From Tolypeutes matacus (taxonomy: Eukaryota > Chordata > Mammalia > Cingulata > Chlamyphoridae): a DNA stretch of 64,000 nucleotides. A program made the translations under genes and the position numbers. The notes beneath the pieces are model-generated. The model worked only from the letters and a program-made list of their open reading frames with translations. It did not search any database and was not told where the DNA came from. Below, piece after piece: positions 1 through 10,908 of the stretch (positions are counted from its first letter, which is position 1; each line of letters begins with the position of its first letter). The DNA is taken from positions 6,007,572-6,071,571 of the forward strand of contig JAKSZT010017954.1 in NCBI GenBank assembly GCA_026826555.1, read 5' to 3'.

Positions 1-1227
1 CAACAAGGATTATTAGAATTCAGTAACCTTTTTTTCCCCCTTTGTTCCTTTTAACCCCAAGGAAAGCCCATAGATTTTTAAATTGGTCTTGAAACTTTTA
101 CTTTGGAGGAGGGTGGAATATTTTTTTCTATTACAAAATAAAGATACAATAAAAGGTTTTATGATTATTTTCTGGTGTGATGGAATAGTCATTAGCTCCT
201 CTTTCTTTTTGGGTTGGTTTCCTGAAAAATCTCACCTGCATTTGTTTTAATTTTCTGAATTACTTTCTGTGGCTTAGATTTAGTGGTGCATGCTTGGATT
301 TGTGGGAGGAAGGTGTATATGTGTGAAGGTAAGGGACTGATTATTGATTATCCACCTTACATTCTTGTCTTTCTCCTAGGGATTTTGTGAAGATTAATAT
401 CCACTGGATAATTCTAAGTTTGCAAAATGCCTCGAGTTCCTTGGGGGAAGCTGTTACATAAATGTAAATAAATTATGCAGCACCTGAATTTGGTTGTTCA
501 TCATTTTTTATAGTGTTTTAATTAAGAACTTAGTGCTATTTAAGTTAGATGGCTGGGGAAAGGTTTTAATCACTTAAAGATGGTTGTATAAGTAGGTAGA
601 AGCAGCATGTAGGCTGGAACCCATGAAGGAATAAATGAACAAGATCTCTTCTGGAGATTTGTGTTTTCTCTAGCACTGGCTGAGCTGAGCTGTGGATTAA
701 TGCGAGGGGGTGGGAATTACAAGATGAATACATACTAGATAACAAGAGACGGTAAGATAGTTTTATTTTATCAGGTGGTTGACTCATTAAGTTGTACTCT
801 TGACATGCTGTTTCTCTGAATTGTGCTCTGGTAACCTTTCAGAAACCTAGTGCTATCCACAGACCTCTGTTGTATGTCTGGAATAGGTTAAGGGCCTGGG
901 AAAAGAAAGATACACTTGTTGAAGGAGGTCCTTGTCTGTCTTTTTCCTATCTGTAAGAGATAGCACAGCGATAAGCTACCTAATGTTTTAGACATAATTT
1001 GTCAAACTACCAACATCAAAATTGCAAGGAGTCTATTAAAAATATACATTCCGTAGACTTCTCATCCCAGACCGGCTGAGTTAGAATCTTAGTGGTAGAG
1101 TCCCTGGCTGTTGTCAAGCACTCTTGAGAGCCACTGCCATGAAGGCATGGACAACCAGTGGGCCATTCAGAGCTGAAAGAGGCAGACTTTTAGCTCCACT
1201 GGAACCCTGCTAGATTTCCCACCATCT
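1..1227. other. Unique non-coding DNA
   Basis: I see no gene, RNA gene or recognisable repeat. Only short chance ORFs are present. It could be intronic or intergenic. Confidence 0.5.
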
Positions 1228-1400
1228 CTTATGGCTAGAACCAGCTACATAATTGGTGGGGCCTAGTGCAAAATGAAAATGCAGAGCTCTTTATTAAAAA
1301 AATTAAGAACTTGAAAGATGGCAACAGCAAAACATTACACCAAGAAGCAGGGCCCTATACAAGTGTACAGCTTGTCTGCCCATGGACCCGGCCCTGCTCA
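1228..1400 (+). repeat. Ancient interspersed repeat, family not named
   Basis: The stretch from ATAATTGGTGGGGCCTAGTG through the GGGCCCTATAC segment reads like a diverged copy of a widespread mammalian medium-reiteration DNA repeat with a characteristic GGGGCC...GTGCAAAATGAAAATGC core. I cannot name the family with certainty and boundaries are approximate. Confidence 0.35.
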
Positions 1401-1589
1401 CTGCTCCTGTTTACCTTTTCAGAATGCTCCCCCAGTAGTCAACTGCTTATTGCTCCCTGTGCACCACACGGGTCTTTGCTTTTGTCCCTTGGATCTCGCT
1501 GTATGAAATGCTGTTTTTCATCTATTCTCTCTCGCCTGAGCTTACCCCAGTCTTTGGATGTACTGTTTTAGAATTCTGTGCAAGTTGCC

Positions 1590-1695
1590 ATGGCAAGACC
1601 GTGTACTTCTTGAGGGCCTAGACCCACTCTTTCTTATCTTGTATTCCCTGCCCTTAGCTGAGGCTTTGCTTCTGTAAGTGTGCTGAGTAAAATGC
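1590..1695 (+). repeat. L2 LINE 3' end, fragment
   Basis: The order of a phrase like CTTCTTGAGGGC, then ACCCACTCTTTCTTATCTTG, then a CCCTGCCC block matches the usual 3'-terminal L2 pattern. It is diverged and short, so the assignment is tentative. Confidence 0.4.
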
Positions 1696-2517
1696 TTTAA
1701 TCTGAATACTTTTAAAAAGGTTTAATTAGGTTAAGGGCCACTGTGAAAGCATATTTGATCAGAATAAGGTGTTGGAGGCAGTGTTGCCTCTGGCATTGTG
1801 GTGTGGAGGGTCCAGGGCTGCCTAGGTATAACTGGGAATGAGACGTGAGAAACTTATAACATCTCTGGCCAGTTGTGCATCCTCTGAGGTTGACACCTTT
1901 GGTAGCTGCTACCCTCCTTCTAACAACTAGTTTTTTCCCCCCTTATCTCTTGTTGACCACAGAGTTCTTGGGAACAACAGCTCTTTTTTGAGCCACTTGA
2001 GTTCAAATGTGCTATTAGGGAGAACCTGAGGAAATATTTCCTGTGGTAGGAACATGGCCATTTTGCTCAGTGGCTAATATTTGGAACGAGTCATTCCTGG
2101 GTTATTTGAGCTAATGTGTTCTGGAGAATTCCCCAAAGTTGGATATACTTGGTAAATGAGATCATAGCTCTGTAGGCAGAGGAATCAGGCACTGCCTATT
2201 CCACTCGAGGGTGTTTGCCACCTCAAAGTGGGGCAGAAACCACCTTGTACAGAGCTATGGACTGTCAGGGAGAACTCTGTTCTTGAGTCAGCCTTGACTT
2301 TGACCTTCTGTCCTCACAGAGAGCTTGCTGCTGAATTACACCCTTGCTCCTCTTAGAGTAAATTAGAAAGGAAGGGGTGGGTTTTGAGTAAGATTACTGA
2401 TCAACATGTGAAATCTTCCTTGTATTGTTTATTTAAAATCTAAGTATCTAATGGATGATATAATAATTTCTTATCCTAGATAGATTATAGAAATTAACAA
2501 ATTAAGATAGCAGAAGA
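1696..2517. other. Unique non-coding DNA
   Basis: No gene or repeat recognised. Confidence 0.5.
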
Positions 2518-2528
2518 CCCCCCACATA

Positions 2529-2544
<16 letters not shown>

Positions 2545-2559
<15 letters not shown>

Positions 2560-2730
2560 AAAGATTTTATTTATTTATTCATTCATCCCCCCCTTGCTGC
2601 CCGTGCTCGCTGGGTCAGCCAACCACGCCGCGCGGGCGGGCCCGCCCCCACCAGGAGGCCCCGGGAACCGAACCCGGGGCCTCCCATATGGTAAACGGAA
2701 GCCCCACTGATTGAGCCACAGCCGCTTCCC
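2545..2730 (-). mobile_element. DAS-type tRNA-derived SINE, about 190 bp, CpG-rich
   Basis: Read on the minus strand it begins GGGAAGCGGCTGTGGCTCAA, continues through a tRNA-like head with box A (TGGCTCAATC) and box B (GGTTCGGTTCC), then a GC-rich body, then (ATAA)n, ATCTTT and an A tail, seen as T-rich sequence at 2545-2560. Flanks share C6ACATATAT (from 2518 and from 2728), a likely TSD; the insertion sits in an (AT)n tract at 2526-2545. The body at 2615-2660 still holds many CpGs, suggesting a young or methylation-protected copy. Confidence 0.85.
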
Positions 2731-2741
2731 CCCACATATAT

Positions 2742-4168
2742 TTGTACCCAGGCTTGTGCTAATTTCTAGAGAAAGGCTAGTCTATATTTGGTCTGCAGGG
2801 TATGATGTGAATGGAAGTTTTTCCTTCATTTTTTAAATCACTGCTCAAAGTCCACCAACAGAATACAGAGAGACCGCTTTGATTAGATCAGGCCTGATTA
2901 GATTAAATCAAATGTTTAAAGCCTTTGGAGCCTCTAGTTTGTAGGAGACACTGTAATAGCCTTCACAGGTTCCTAAATCCTATTAGGTAAGTTAATCATA
3001 TTGAAGAATTTAGGTCTGCATAAAGCTGCATTGCCCTTATACTCTGTGGTTGTCTCTGACCCTGAAGATGAGCTGAAAGATACTAGCTTTTTTGGATGGG
3101 TTGGTTATGTTAGTTTGGAGCAAGTTGTTCTAAATGACTTGAAAGTAGATAACTACAGTTGGTAGAGAGGACATTCCATGTAGAAAAAATAGTCTGTCTC
3201 ATGGCTTCTCTTTGGCTTGGTGGCTGTTAGTGTCTGTGTCAGGGATTTTTTTTTTAAATGCTGATTTGGTGAAAGAGACTCAGGAGAGATATTGTGTAAA
3301 TAGTTGTAAAATTGGCTTGTGTGTCATTGTGGCTGGTGTGGAGGATGGGTGGATTGATGGGAATTTTATATTTAAGTTTTGTGAAATTGTTCCTAATAGC
3401 CTGTATCTATTTTAGAGAGTGTCAATAAAAATCATGTTTTGAGCATATAGTATAGCTGAGGCATTATGGTAGATGTTGGGAATAAAATAAAGAATTTTGG
3501 AACTTGGGAGCCAGAGGCATCCTTAGCTGTGATTTCCTGGGTGTGTTGGTAGGTTTTATTAGAAGATAAGTGCTAGTTGGCTCTTGCCTGTTTCTACAGA
3601 TTCAAGTAACCATATTTTATTAATGCTGTGTATTCCTTTTGTCATAGGATCTTTTCCAACTTGTGTATTTATAGACAGGCTAAGTCTTACAAAAGCATAT
3701 AAATTATATCAAATTTTATTATATGTTTAATATCCTTGGGAAATAGTTTAAAAAAATGCAAGAAATTGGGTATGAATCTGTGAATGTATGCTTACTGCAT
3801 CCATGGTAAGGACTAGAGGAACCGTGAAAAAACGTTCTGTTGACTTAGATCTTTGCCAAAGATAGTTTGGTTATGAACAACTATATGAACAACTTTAAGA
3901 CCGACTATTACATACTGGACTGGCCTCTAGAGATGCAAGAAAATCTCTTTCTGGGCATTTTTAAGTGAGTTCATTGGTTTGCAAGCAGAAAGTGAGGCAT
4001 CTGATGGTGCATCTGGTATTCGGTATCTAAGGGACATTCTGACCTGGGGACTTCCATTGTTGTTGTGGAGAGGGGATTTCCTCCTTTCTACAGCCCGAAG
4101 GACTTGTTGACTATTAATTTATTCCCCCACCTGGACTCTGTTAATCTTCATCGACCAAGAAGTAAGTT
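2742..4168. other. Unique non-coding DNA
   Basis: I see no gene or confident repeat. ORFs in this stretch are short and lack recognisable domains. Confidence 0.5.
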
Positions 4169-4177
4169 AGCTTAGTT

Positions 4178-4290
4178 TTTCTTTTTTTTTTTTTTTTCTT
4201 TCTTTTTTTTTTCCAGGAGGTCCCCGGGATCGAACCCGGGTCCCTCCATATGGGAGACGGACGCCCAACCAGTTGAGCCACATCCGACCC
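4178..4290 (-). mobile_element. DAS-type SINE, short (head-only) form
   Basis: The minus strand reads GGGGTCGGATGTGGCTCAAC, then the tRNA-like head with box B GGTTCGATCCC, followed directly by an A-rich tail (T-rich on plus, 4178-4211). A 9-bp TSD AGCTTAGTT flanks it at 4169-4177 and 4292-4300. This form consists only of the tRNA-like unit and tail. Confidence 0.88.
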
Positions 4291-4300
4291 CAGCTTAGTT

Positions 4301-4744
4301 CTTTATTTAACCTTTCTAGTGGGGCAGCCCTGCATCTGGAGTGTTGTCCCCAAAGACTAAAGAGATTTTCAGGTGTGGGCCCGGACATGGAGCCTGAGAA
4401 GGTTATGATTGATTAATGGTTTTGATTTGCTTTTAGGAAGAAAAGTGCAGCTAGCCTGTTATTTGAAGATAATATCTCTCTCTAGCACTCCTCTGTATCA
4501 AGTGTACGGTGTTCTCTTCCTGTATAGCACTTGTGTTTTCAAGAGCTAGGGTCATTGACAGAACACTTCTCACTCTTGAATTTCAGAGCATAGCAGAGTA
4601 TACGTGTGAAGCCAGAAATGTAATTTTCTCTAAGTGTACTAAGAATTATTTTAATTCTCTGTATGTACACACACATGCTCACAAAGTTGAGGGTTATTTT
4701 CATGCTTCTTGAAGAGGAATAGCCCCCTTTTTACTTTTATTGAT
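4301..4744. other. Unique non-coding DNA
   Basis: Nothing recognised between two SINEs. Confidence 0.45.
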
Positions 4745-4827
4745 CTTTTTTTTTTGAGGTATGGGGGACCCAAGTCCTCGTATGTGGGAAGCCAGTGCTC
4801 AACCACTGAGCCACATTGGCTCTCCTG
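4745..4827 (-). mobile_element. DAS-type SINE, old short copy
   Basis: On the minus strand, GGAGAGCCAATGTGGCTCAG followed by a diverged tRNA-like body and an A run. Box B has decayed (GGACTTGGGTCC). No TSD was found, consistent with an older insertion. Confidence 0.7.
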
Positions 4828-4837
4828 AGTTGGTTTT

Positions 4838-4933
4838 TTCTTTTTTTTTTTTTTTTGGAGGCACCGGGAACCGAACCTGGGACCTCCCATGTGGGAAGCA
4901 GGCACGCAACTGCTTGAGCCACATCTGCTTCCC
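4838..4933 (-). mobile_element. DAS-type SINE, short form, neighbour of a later insertion
   Basis: Minus strand: GGGAAGCAGATGTGGCTCAA head, box B GGTTCGGTTCC, CCTCC, then an A tail (T run on plus). Its 5' end lies inside the 15-bp TSD of the next SINE (4926-4940), so that SINE landed at the very edge of this one and must be younger. Confidence 0.85.
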
Positions 4934-4940
4934 AACTTTT

Positions 4941-5363
4941 TTTCAAACATTTATTTATCCCTTCCCCCTTGTTTTTTGTGCTCACTGTCTGCTGTCTGTT
5001 CTTGCTGTTTGCTTTGTGTTCTTCTGTGTCTGCTTGTCTTCTTTTTAGGTGGCACCAGGAACCGATCAAGGACCTTCCGGAGTGAGAGAGAAGCACTCAA
5101 TCTCTTGCGCCACCTCAGCTCCGTGGTCTGCTGTGTCTCTTATTGTCTCTCTGTGTCTCTTTTTGTTGCATCATCTTGCTTCAGCAGCTCTCCACGTGGG
5201 CCAGCACTCTGCATGGGCCAGCACTCTGCATGGGCCAGCACTCTGCATGGGCCAGCATTCCTCATGGGCCAGCTTGCCTTCCCCAGGATGCCCCGGGAAA
5301 AGAACCCTGGACCTCCCATATGGTAGACGGGAGCCCAATTGCTTGAGCCACATCTGCTTCCCC
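4941..5363 (-). mobile_element. Dimeric DAS-type SINE, 423 bp, with perfect 15-bp TSD
   Basis: TGCTTCCCAACTTTT is present at 4926-4940 and 5364-5378. On the minus strand the element has a first tRNA-like head (TGTGGCTCAAGCAATTGGGC), a linker containing a 17-bp tandem array, then a second tRNA-like unit (GAGGTGGCGCAAGAGATTGA ... GGTTCCTGGTGCC). A tail of AAGAAGACAAGCAGACACAG type ending in AAATAAATGTTTG follows. Two head-to-tail tRNA-like modules make it a dimer rather than a simple SINE. In the first head box B is damaged (GGGTTCTTTTCC). Confidence 0.88.
5207..5272 (-). repeat. 17-bp tandem array inside the dimeric SINE linker
   Basis: GGGCCAGCACTCTGCAT is repeated three times on the plus strand, followed by a degenerate fourth unit (GGGCCAGCATTCCTCAT). 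The dimeric copy at 39,543 has about one unit here, so the array expanded within this copy or its source. Confidence 0.85.
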
Positions 5364-5378
5364 TGCTTCCCAACTTTT

Positions 5379-6060
5379 GATTCTTGATTGCACACTTTTC
5401 AGGGTTACCTTTGTTAAGGAGTAGCTACTAGAAGAATGTGTGCTCCTTTTATACTTGTGACCTTTACTCCTGTGGCCCCTCTGACTTGAAGCTCACTCTC
5501 CCTGCCATCTCCTCTGTCAGCCTGGCTTTGTTCTTCTGGACCTGTTGTTCTCACTCTGAAGGTAACCTCCTTGGTTCTCTCTCTGTCTACATAGTATCCA
5601 TTTGTGCTGTGGCAGTTCCACATGGGCACCGTTTTGGCGAGGGAATTTGAACCAGGAGAAAAATTGGATCTGGTTAGGGGAAGTTTATAAAACTTCTGTA
5701 TTCTGTGCTAATAGTTCTCAGATGCTTTGGAATCACAGTATTAGACATTGGTTTGGTGATCTTTGTGAGCTGCTCTTACCAGCCATCAGTCATCCATGCC
5801 TGCTTTATCTACCTCTCCCTATCTCTGCTCTTCCTGCCCAGGTTGCCTGTGAGAGCTCACCAATTCCTTATAAGCTCATTCTTTTTCCTATAGTTTAAAA
5901 TCATCTTGATTCACTTCCAACCGTAGCAGCTCCCACTCTTGGTTGGTCTGTCCTCCCATCCCTTTCCTGAAGCTGTTTGCTGATGTCCCCAAGGGGAAGG
6001 GAGGGTACATACCCTTCCATGCCCTGCCCCAGACCCTTTACCCCGTCACAGGGAGCAATA
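5379..6060. other. Unique non-coding DNA
   Basis: C- and T-rich in part. Overlapping short ORFs on both strands lack recognisable domains, and no repeat was identified. Confidence 0.45.
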
Positions 6061-6061
6061 A

Positions 6062-6290
6062 TAAGGCCCGAAGCTTAGTGATTACTTAAAATGTGCAGCA
6101 CTATGACAAGCACTTTACATGGATTATCTTTTAGTACTCAAGGCAGCCCAATAAAGTATCTACTGCCACTATCTTCATTTTACAGAAGAGGAAATTGATG
6201 CCCGGAGAGGTTCAATAACTTGCCACAAATGTACACAGCTGGCATCAAGTGGTGGAATCAAGATTAAACCAGAGTTTATGTCCAACTCCA
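6062..6290 (-). repeat. MIR SINE
   Basis: The plus strand reads as the complement of MIR: CACTTTACATGGATTATCTT, then CATTTTACAGAAGAGGAAAT, GAGGTTCAATAACTTGCC, CACAGCTGGCA. This is a near full-length ancient MIR. Confidence 0.8.
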
Positions 6291-6429
6291 CAGGGAAAGG
6301 TTGGAAGTTTACAGTTAGAATAGCTGTCTGTGCTCCTGGCAGCTTTCTTTATCTGGGATGCCTCTCCATTTACACATACCTAAACACTTAAGGACTTCAT
6401 ATTTTCAATTCACTTACTAAATGGGGTGT

Positions 6430-6680
6430 TCTGGTTTTTTTTTGTTTGTTTTTTAACAATTTATTGAAGTATATCATTCATACATGAACATACATAAACT
6501 CTAAGTGTTCAGTAAACATCGTGAACTTACAAAACAAACATGCATAACATCATACAGGGCTTCCCCACCCCTCCCCACCCCCCAAACACTGCATTGTTGT
6601 GAAACATTTGTTAACAAATCATGAAAGAGCATCATCAAAGTATTACTACTAACTATAGTCTGTATCTTCCTCCCCTATAC
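6430..6680 (-). repeat. Probable L1 3'-UTR fragment
   Basis: It starts with a T-rich tract, then TTTATTGAAGTATATCATTC, and later TATTACTACTAACTATAGTC. This order resembles L1 3'-terminal sequence in reverse orientation. It has no coding content and no TSD was defined; subfamily unknown. Confidence 0.5.
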
Positions 6681-6745
6681 ATTTTTTTTAAAGGATTTAT
6701 TTATTTACTTTTATCCATTTTTATCCCTCCTCCACTCCCGATGAT
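6681..6745 (-). repeat. 5'-truncated SINE tail fragment, possible
   Basis: TTTTTTTTAAAGGATTTATT followed by TTTATCC and CCCTCC-rich sequence resembles the minus-strand 3' end of the longer DAS-type SINEs (A tail, AAATCTTT, ATAAATAA). No tRNA-like head is present. Confidence 0.4.
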
Positions 6746-7367
6746 GGCACATGTGTTTTAAAGAACCAGAAATAAAAATGTTAGAGGTGGCCTTTTTTTT
6801 TTTCTTTTTTATGCTCTAGTCCCCCTTGATTCTTCAGTCAAATACCAGGGCTCCTGACAAGGAGATAAGACCAAAAGTATAGTTGCTTGGAAAAGATTAG
6901 TTAATTGGTAGAGGTTGTATTTCTGTGACTAATTTCTGTTCTTGTCATAGTAATATGTGAGTATCCACAGGCAGCCAATGTGTCCTCCAGCAGTCCCATA
7001 AAACAAGGCTTTCTTCAGCATAGGCACCAGTTCCTGTACCTGAATAACAATAGGGAAACTTGTTGACCATTTGGCACTTCACAGCCCAGTAATTAGAAAC
7101 TGTAAAACAATAATACAGACATAAAGCACATCCTCCAGTTAATGGAAAAAAAAAAAAAAAAGTCTACAGTCCTGTTTTGTTGCTGAGTGCAAAATCACAA
7201 CCAGCTGCTTATACAACAAAGCAAATACTCCAGGATTTTGGCAGCTGTTTTATACATATAAAAGCTTTAGGCTCTATATTAATTTGGGGGCTGTCAAAAA
7301 ATTTTTTTTTAATTGAAAATAACAATTGCCTTTCTTTTTTCTTTTCTTTTTCAAAATTCGTTTATTG
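6746..7367. other. Unique non-coding DNA with an A tract
   Basis: It contains an A run at about 7144-7161. No full element or TSD could be matched to it, and no gene was seen. Confidence 0.45.
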
Positions 7368-7368
7368 G

Positions 7369-7547
7369 AGTGGTTCTCAGATTATGACCCTGGATTTGGA
7401 GGTATCAGTGTCATTTGGGAACTTATTAGAAATGCAGATTCTTGGGCCCTACCCCCAGACCCATTGAACCAAAAACTCTGGGGTCATCAATTTATGTTTT
7501 AACAAGTCCAGGTGATGCTGATACACTCTAAAGTTTGAGAACCATTG
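7369..7547 (+). repeat. MER5A-type hAT DNA transposon (non-autonomous)
   Basis: Terminal inverted repeats AGTGGTTCTCAGAT at the left and TTTGAGAACCATTG at the right bracket a typical MER5 body (AGAAATGCAGATTCTTGGGC, CCAGGTGATGCTGAT). Length matches the usual size of about 180-190 bp. Confidence 0.85.
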
Positions 7548-8762
7548 GGGTAGATTAGTTTAAACAGGGATTCTTATCCTGTTTTGTTCCATGGACCTGT
7601 TTGCCAGTCAGGTGAAAACTTGCCAAGTCCACACTATGCTGTGTATAATAAATATATCACATCTGCACCAACACGTCCCCCACAAGAATAATGTTTTTTT
7701 TGAATTTCAATTCAAGTTCATGAACTCATTGTTATGAACCCCTCGTTTATAGGGTGTGTGTGTGGGGGGGCAGAGGGGGAGTGGAGTCCCCTTTTAGCCC
7801 CACCCAAAAATAAGCACTTGTCTTCTCTGGGTAAAGATGATGGTGTTCTGAGGTGTTAGACTATATAAAGGCCCCCTGCTGTGTCAGAAAGCTTGGTGGG
7901 TGTCTCAGGGGAAGGGGCTTTGCCTTTGTGGAGACCAGGTTTGGAGAAGGGGCTTGGGCAGTGGCTTATTACCAGCCTGTAAGGAACTATTTCAATATCT
8001 CATTTGCCATCTGGGCTGTACTGGTGCAGTCAGCTATAGCAGGCCTACAGGTTGTACTAGGCAGAGAAGATACATTGGGGCAAGAACAAAGGCCATATTA
8101 TATCTCAGGCCTAGCCTTAGTAGTGCTGCTAATGTTGTGTGCTTGCCATTGTCTAGAACTACCATTAAAAACAGAAAGTTAAAAGATGGGAGTACAGTGG
8201 TAGCAGGACATATTTCTTCTTTTCTTTGTGTGTCCCCTTTCTCTTCTGTGTTTTGTTTCCCTGCCTTCAACCATCTTGGTGGGTGGGATTTACTTAGTAG
8301 GTTCCTGGAGCTGCCTGGCAAATGGCCCCTCTACCCTTAGCTCACTATGTGGTGACTGCAGCAGTGACATAGGTTCATTTCAGAGCCATTAGAAGTCCTT
8401 ACACAGCTGACCACTAGATCTCTTGGAAAGGCCTCTTGGGAAATAAGAGCTTACCACCAGAGTGAAATGAATTCTCCACTGATGTTACCACAGAGGCTCA
8501 GGTTCCTACCACTCCTTGGATAGCTTGGTTGACAGTCTCTCTGTAGGGAACAAACCTGATACAAACACCCATCCTGTGGTTTCTTGAGTTTTATTCAGAT
8601 TTGTTAGTTTGTCTATTTTGCTCACATTTTTTCTGCCTTCCTGAACATTGGATTTTCCTGGCCCCTTAAAAAAAAAAGTAGAGGGCATGTTGGTTGGAGA
8701 GTGTATTCTAGTTTTTTAGTTAATCACCTAACATTTCTTGAACACAGGAAAGTTGCAGGGAT
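7548..8762. other. Unique non-coding DNA
   Basis: No protein domain is recognisable. A TATA-like CTATATAAAGG occurs near 7860, upstream of overlapping 109- and 146-codon plus-strand ORFs, but neither looks like a known protein and there is no supporting promoter context. G-rich tract at 7751-7780. Confidence 0.4.
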
Positions 8763-8777
8763 AAAAGGTGAATGAGG

Positions 8778-8870
8778 GGTCGGATGTGGCTCAACTGGTT
8801 GGGTGTCCGTCTCCCATATGGAGGGACCCGGGTTCGATCCCCCGGACCTCCCGGTAAAAAAAAAAAAAAA
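8778..8870 (+). mobile_element. DAS-type SINE, short form
   Basis: Plus strand: GGTCGGATGTGGCTCAACTG head, box B GGTTCGATCCC, CCTCCCGG, then A19-20. The TSD AAAAGGTGAATGAGG occurs at 8763-8777 and 8871-8885 (15 bp, perfect). A well-preserved, probably young copy. Confidence 0.92.
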
Positions 8871-8885
8871 AAAAGGTGAATGAGG

Positions 8886-9925
8886 CAGTGTCCCTGTCTT
8901 CTCTGACCTGAAGTAGCCTCTTTTCTGGGGGATGAAACTGACCAAGAAAAGAACCACCCCGATCTGTGATTCACTTTATTCTCTCAGTATTCTCAAGTAG
9001 GGGAACTTGCTTGAATATATGAATTTAATTTTGGTTCATAAGCCCAACATCAGGCTTATGTGGGTTGGTGTAGTTATTTTGGATTTTTTTTAATTCTAAA
9101 AGCCTCTTGGGTGTTAGGAGAATAGCTGCTAATTCTCCTCTAGTGTGACATTCAGGGTTTATGGAGAAGCTAGAGGCTCACACTGGAGTGTTAAGCATTC
9201 TAGGATATCAAGAAAGATGGTCCATTAGAATGGGAGGGCCAAAGCCTTCAGCTTAGATTTCCATGAGTGGTGTAGCCATTCTGCTTTGGGATAGGAAGAC
9301 TGACCTACAGTCCTTCCCAGCCTGCCTGCCCCTCATCATGCTTTAATTAAATACACAGCTGATGATATCAGCTTGGCTGCTGGTGCCCTCAGCCCCCACT
9401 CCCCCCCACCCCTTGGAACAAAACAGCTGGGCAGACAGTTGTGACAATTAAAGTCTAAGACTCAAGCTTTGCTTGTTCTGAGGTAATTAAAATAAATCTG
9501 CCTAAACATCTCCAAATTCAGATAAAACCTAGTGCTGATTAGAGGTGATCCTCTAATAAGCCTGATTGTTTAGGCCAGAACCAGTGGGGTGAAGGCAAAT
9601 ATTTGAGACTCTAGGCAACTGATTATTCCATGAACCTTTCACTTTGGGGAAAATACCCTCAGTTTGATTCTTTCTAACCCAGAGTACTTCAACAGTATTA
9701 CCTGTGACAACTAAAGGACTTGGGTGAAATAAACAGGCAAGACCTGTGGGCTTGCCCTTAACAGTCTCAGTCAGCCACCATCTGGGACATGGCTTGTTTA
9801 TCAGGAGATCAATGGAGAATAGATTTTTGTCTGAGGTCCTACCCTGGAACGCTAATCAAAGTGGACATTTCAAAATGCCCCCAGGCATGTTCTGATAAAG
9901 TTTTAGCAGATGTGGGTCACAGAGG

Positions 9926-9958
<33 letters not shown>

Positions 9959-10263
9959 CATAGTTTCTTTTTTTCATTAAGATAAGTTTTAACAATTTAT
10001 GTAAAGAAGAGCCAAGCTTGCTTCAAGACCTCATTGACGATTTGGAAGAAATACTCCTTAATCACTTCGTCCTCTGGCTCCTGTAACACTGGGCACACCT
10101 CTCTTTTTAGCATATACGGCTTTGTACTGTTATTGTTGGTTTACTTCTCTCATTCTGTCTTAGAAAGCCGGGAAGTTGTCTAATTCTCCTTGATGTCTAC
10201 CCAAGTGGTTAGACCAGGTAATATGGCAAATATGGCCAGCAGCCGAAACCAGGCTAGTACATA
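8886..10263. other. Unique non-coding DNA with candidate conserved block and a T29 run
   Basis: 9290-9620 is repeat-free and rich in TTAATTAA, GGTAATTAA and CAGCTG words, which is typical in appearance of conserved non-coding elements, but conservation cannot be judged here. A 29-base T run lies at 9927-9955. The sequence to its right could be the 3' end of a minus-strand processed retrocopy, but I found no TSD or recognisable protein. Confidence 0.35.
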
Positions 10264-10570
10264 TTTTTGTATGGCCCGTGACTAAGAATGAATTTTTTAT
10301 TTTTTAATGGTGCAGGGGGCGGGGGGCGTGGAAACCCAAGGAAGAAGATTTTATGACACTTAGAAATTATGTGAAATTCAAATTTCAGTGTTCATAAATA
10401 AAGTTTTATTGAACACAGCCATGCTTATTTGTTTATGTATTGTCTTTTGCTGCTTTTACACTACAACAACAGAATTGAGTAGTTACAACAGAGACCATAT
10501 GGCCTGAAAAGCTTAAAATATTTATTCTGTGGCCCTTTACAGAAGTTTGCAGGCTCTTTTCTTTTATAGC
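10264..10570 (+). repeat. Ancient DNA-transposon-like repeat, family not named
   Basis: CCATAAATAAAGTTTTATTG-type words, then GAACACAGCCATGC, TTGTTTATGTATTGTC, CAACAGAGACCATATGGCC and GGCCCTTTACAGAAGTTTGC, are the diagnostic order of a common medium-reiteration mammalian repeat. It is hAT-like as I recall. The exact family name is uncertain. Confidence 0.55.
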
Positions 10571-10908
10571 AAGCGTACTTATTGTTTGAATTATTTGATG
10601 TTCAGAACCCTTTATATGGATGTAGCAGCATAACAGGAAGCGTAGAAAGCTTAAACTGGTCAGGTCACACAGTAAAGAAATAGCATGTTGTGTAGGGGGT
10701 TAATCCCTAGCTCTTCAAGTAGTCATCTCCTGTCTTTTTTTTTTTTTTTAACTTTATTTTGTACATTCAATAATTGAAAATATAAACAATTAAAAACTAA
10801 AAAGTAAACACAGATGAATAAATATATACATTTCTCAATTAAATGTAATGGATACATGTAAATTTTTTTAGTTTTGAATCAAACAATATATTACACAATA
10901 TATTTGGT

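Noticed and set aside
5143..5387. Overlapping ORFs on both strands across the 17-bp array
   Set aside because: They are produced by the tandem repeat within the SINE, which keeps frames open on both strands.
7853..8340. Plus-strand ORFs of 109 and 146 codons downstream of a TATA-like CTATATAAAGG
   Set aside because: They overlap in different frames, have no recognisable domain, and no other gene signals were found. A TATA-like word alone is weak in AT-rich DNA.
8778..8870. Genuine tRNA gene at SINE heads
   Set aside because: Box A and B sequences are present, but the units are in SINE context (A tail, TSD), with mismatched acceptor stems and many copies. They are tRNA-derived repeats, not tRNA genes.
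9927..10263. Minus-strand processed pseudogene to the right of the T29 run
   Set aside because: A T29 run looks like a poly(A) tail, but I could not find a TSD or a recognisable protein, and part of the interval belongs to a known-type DNA repeat.
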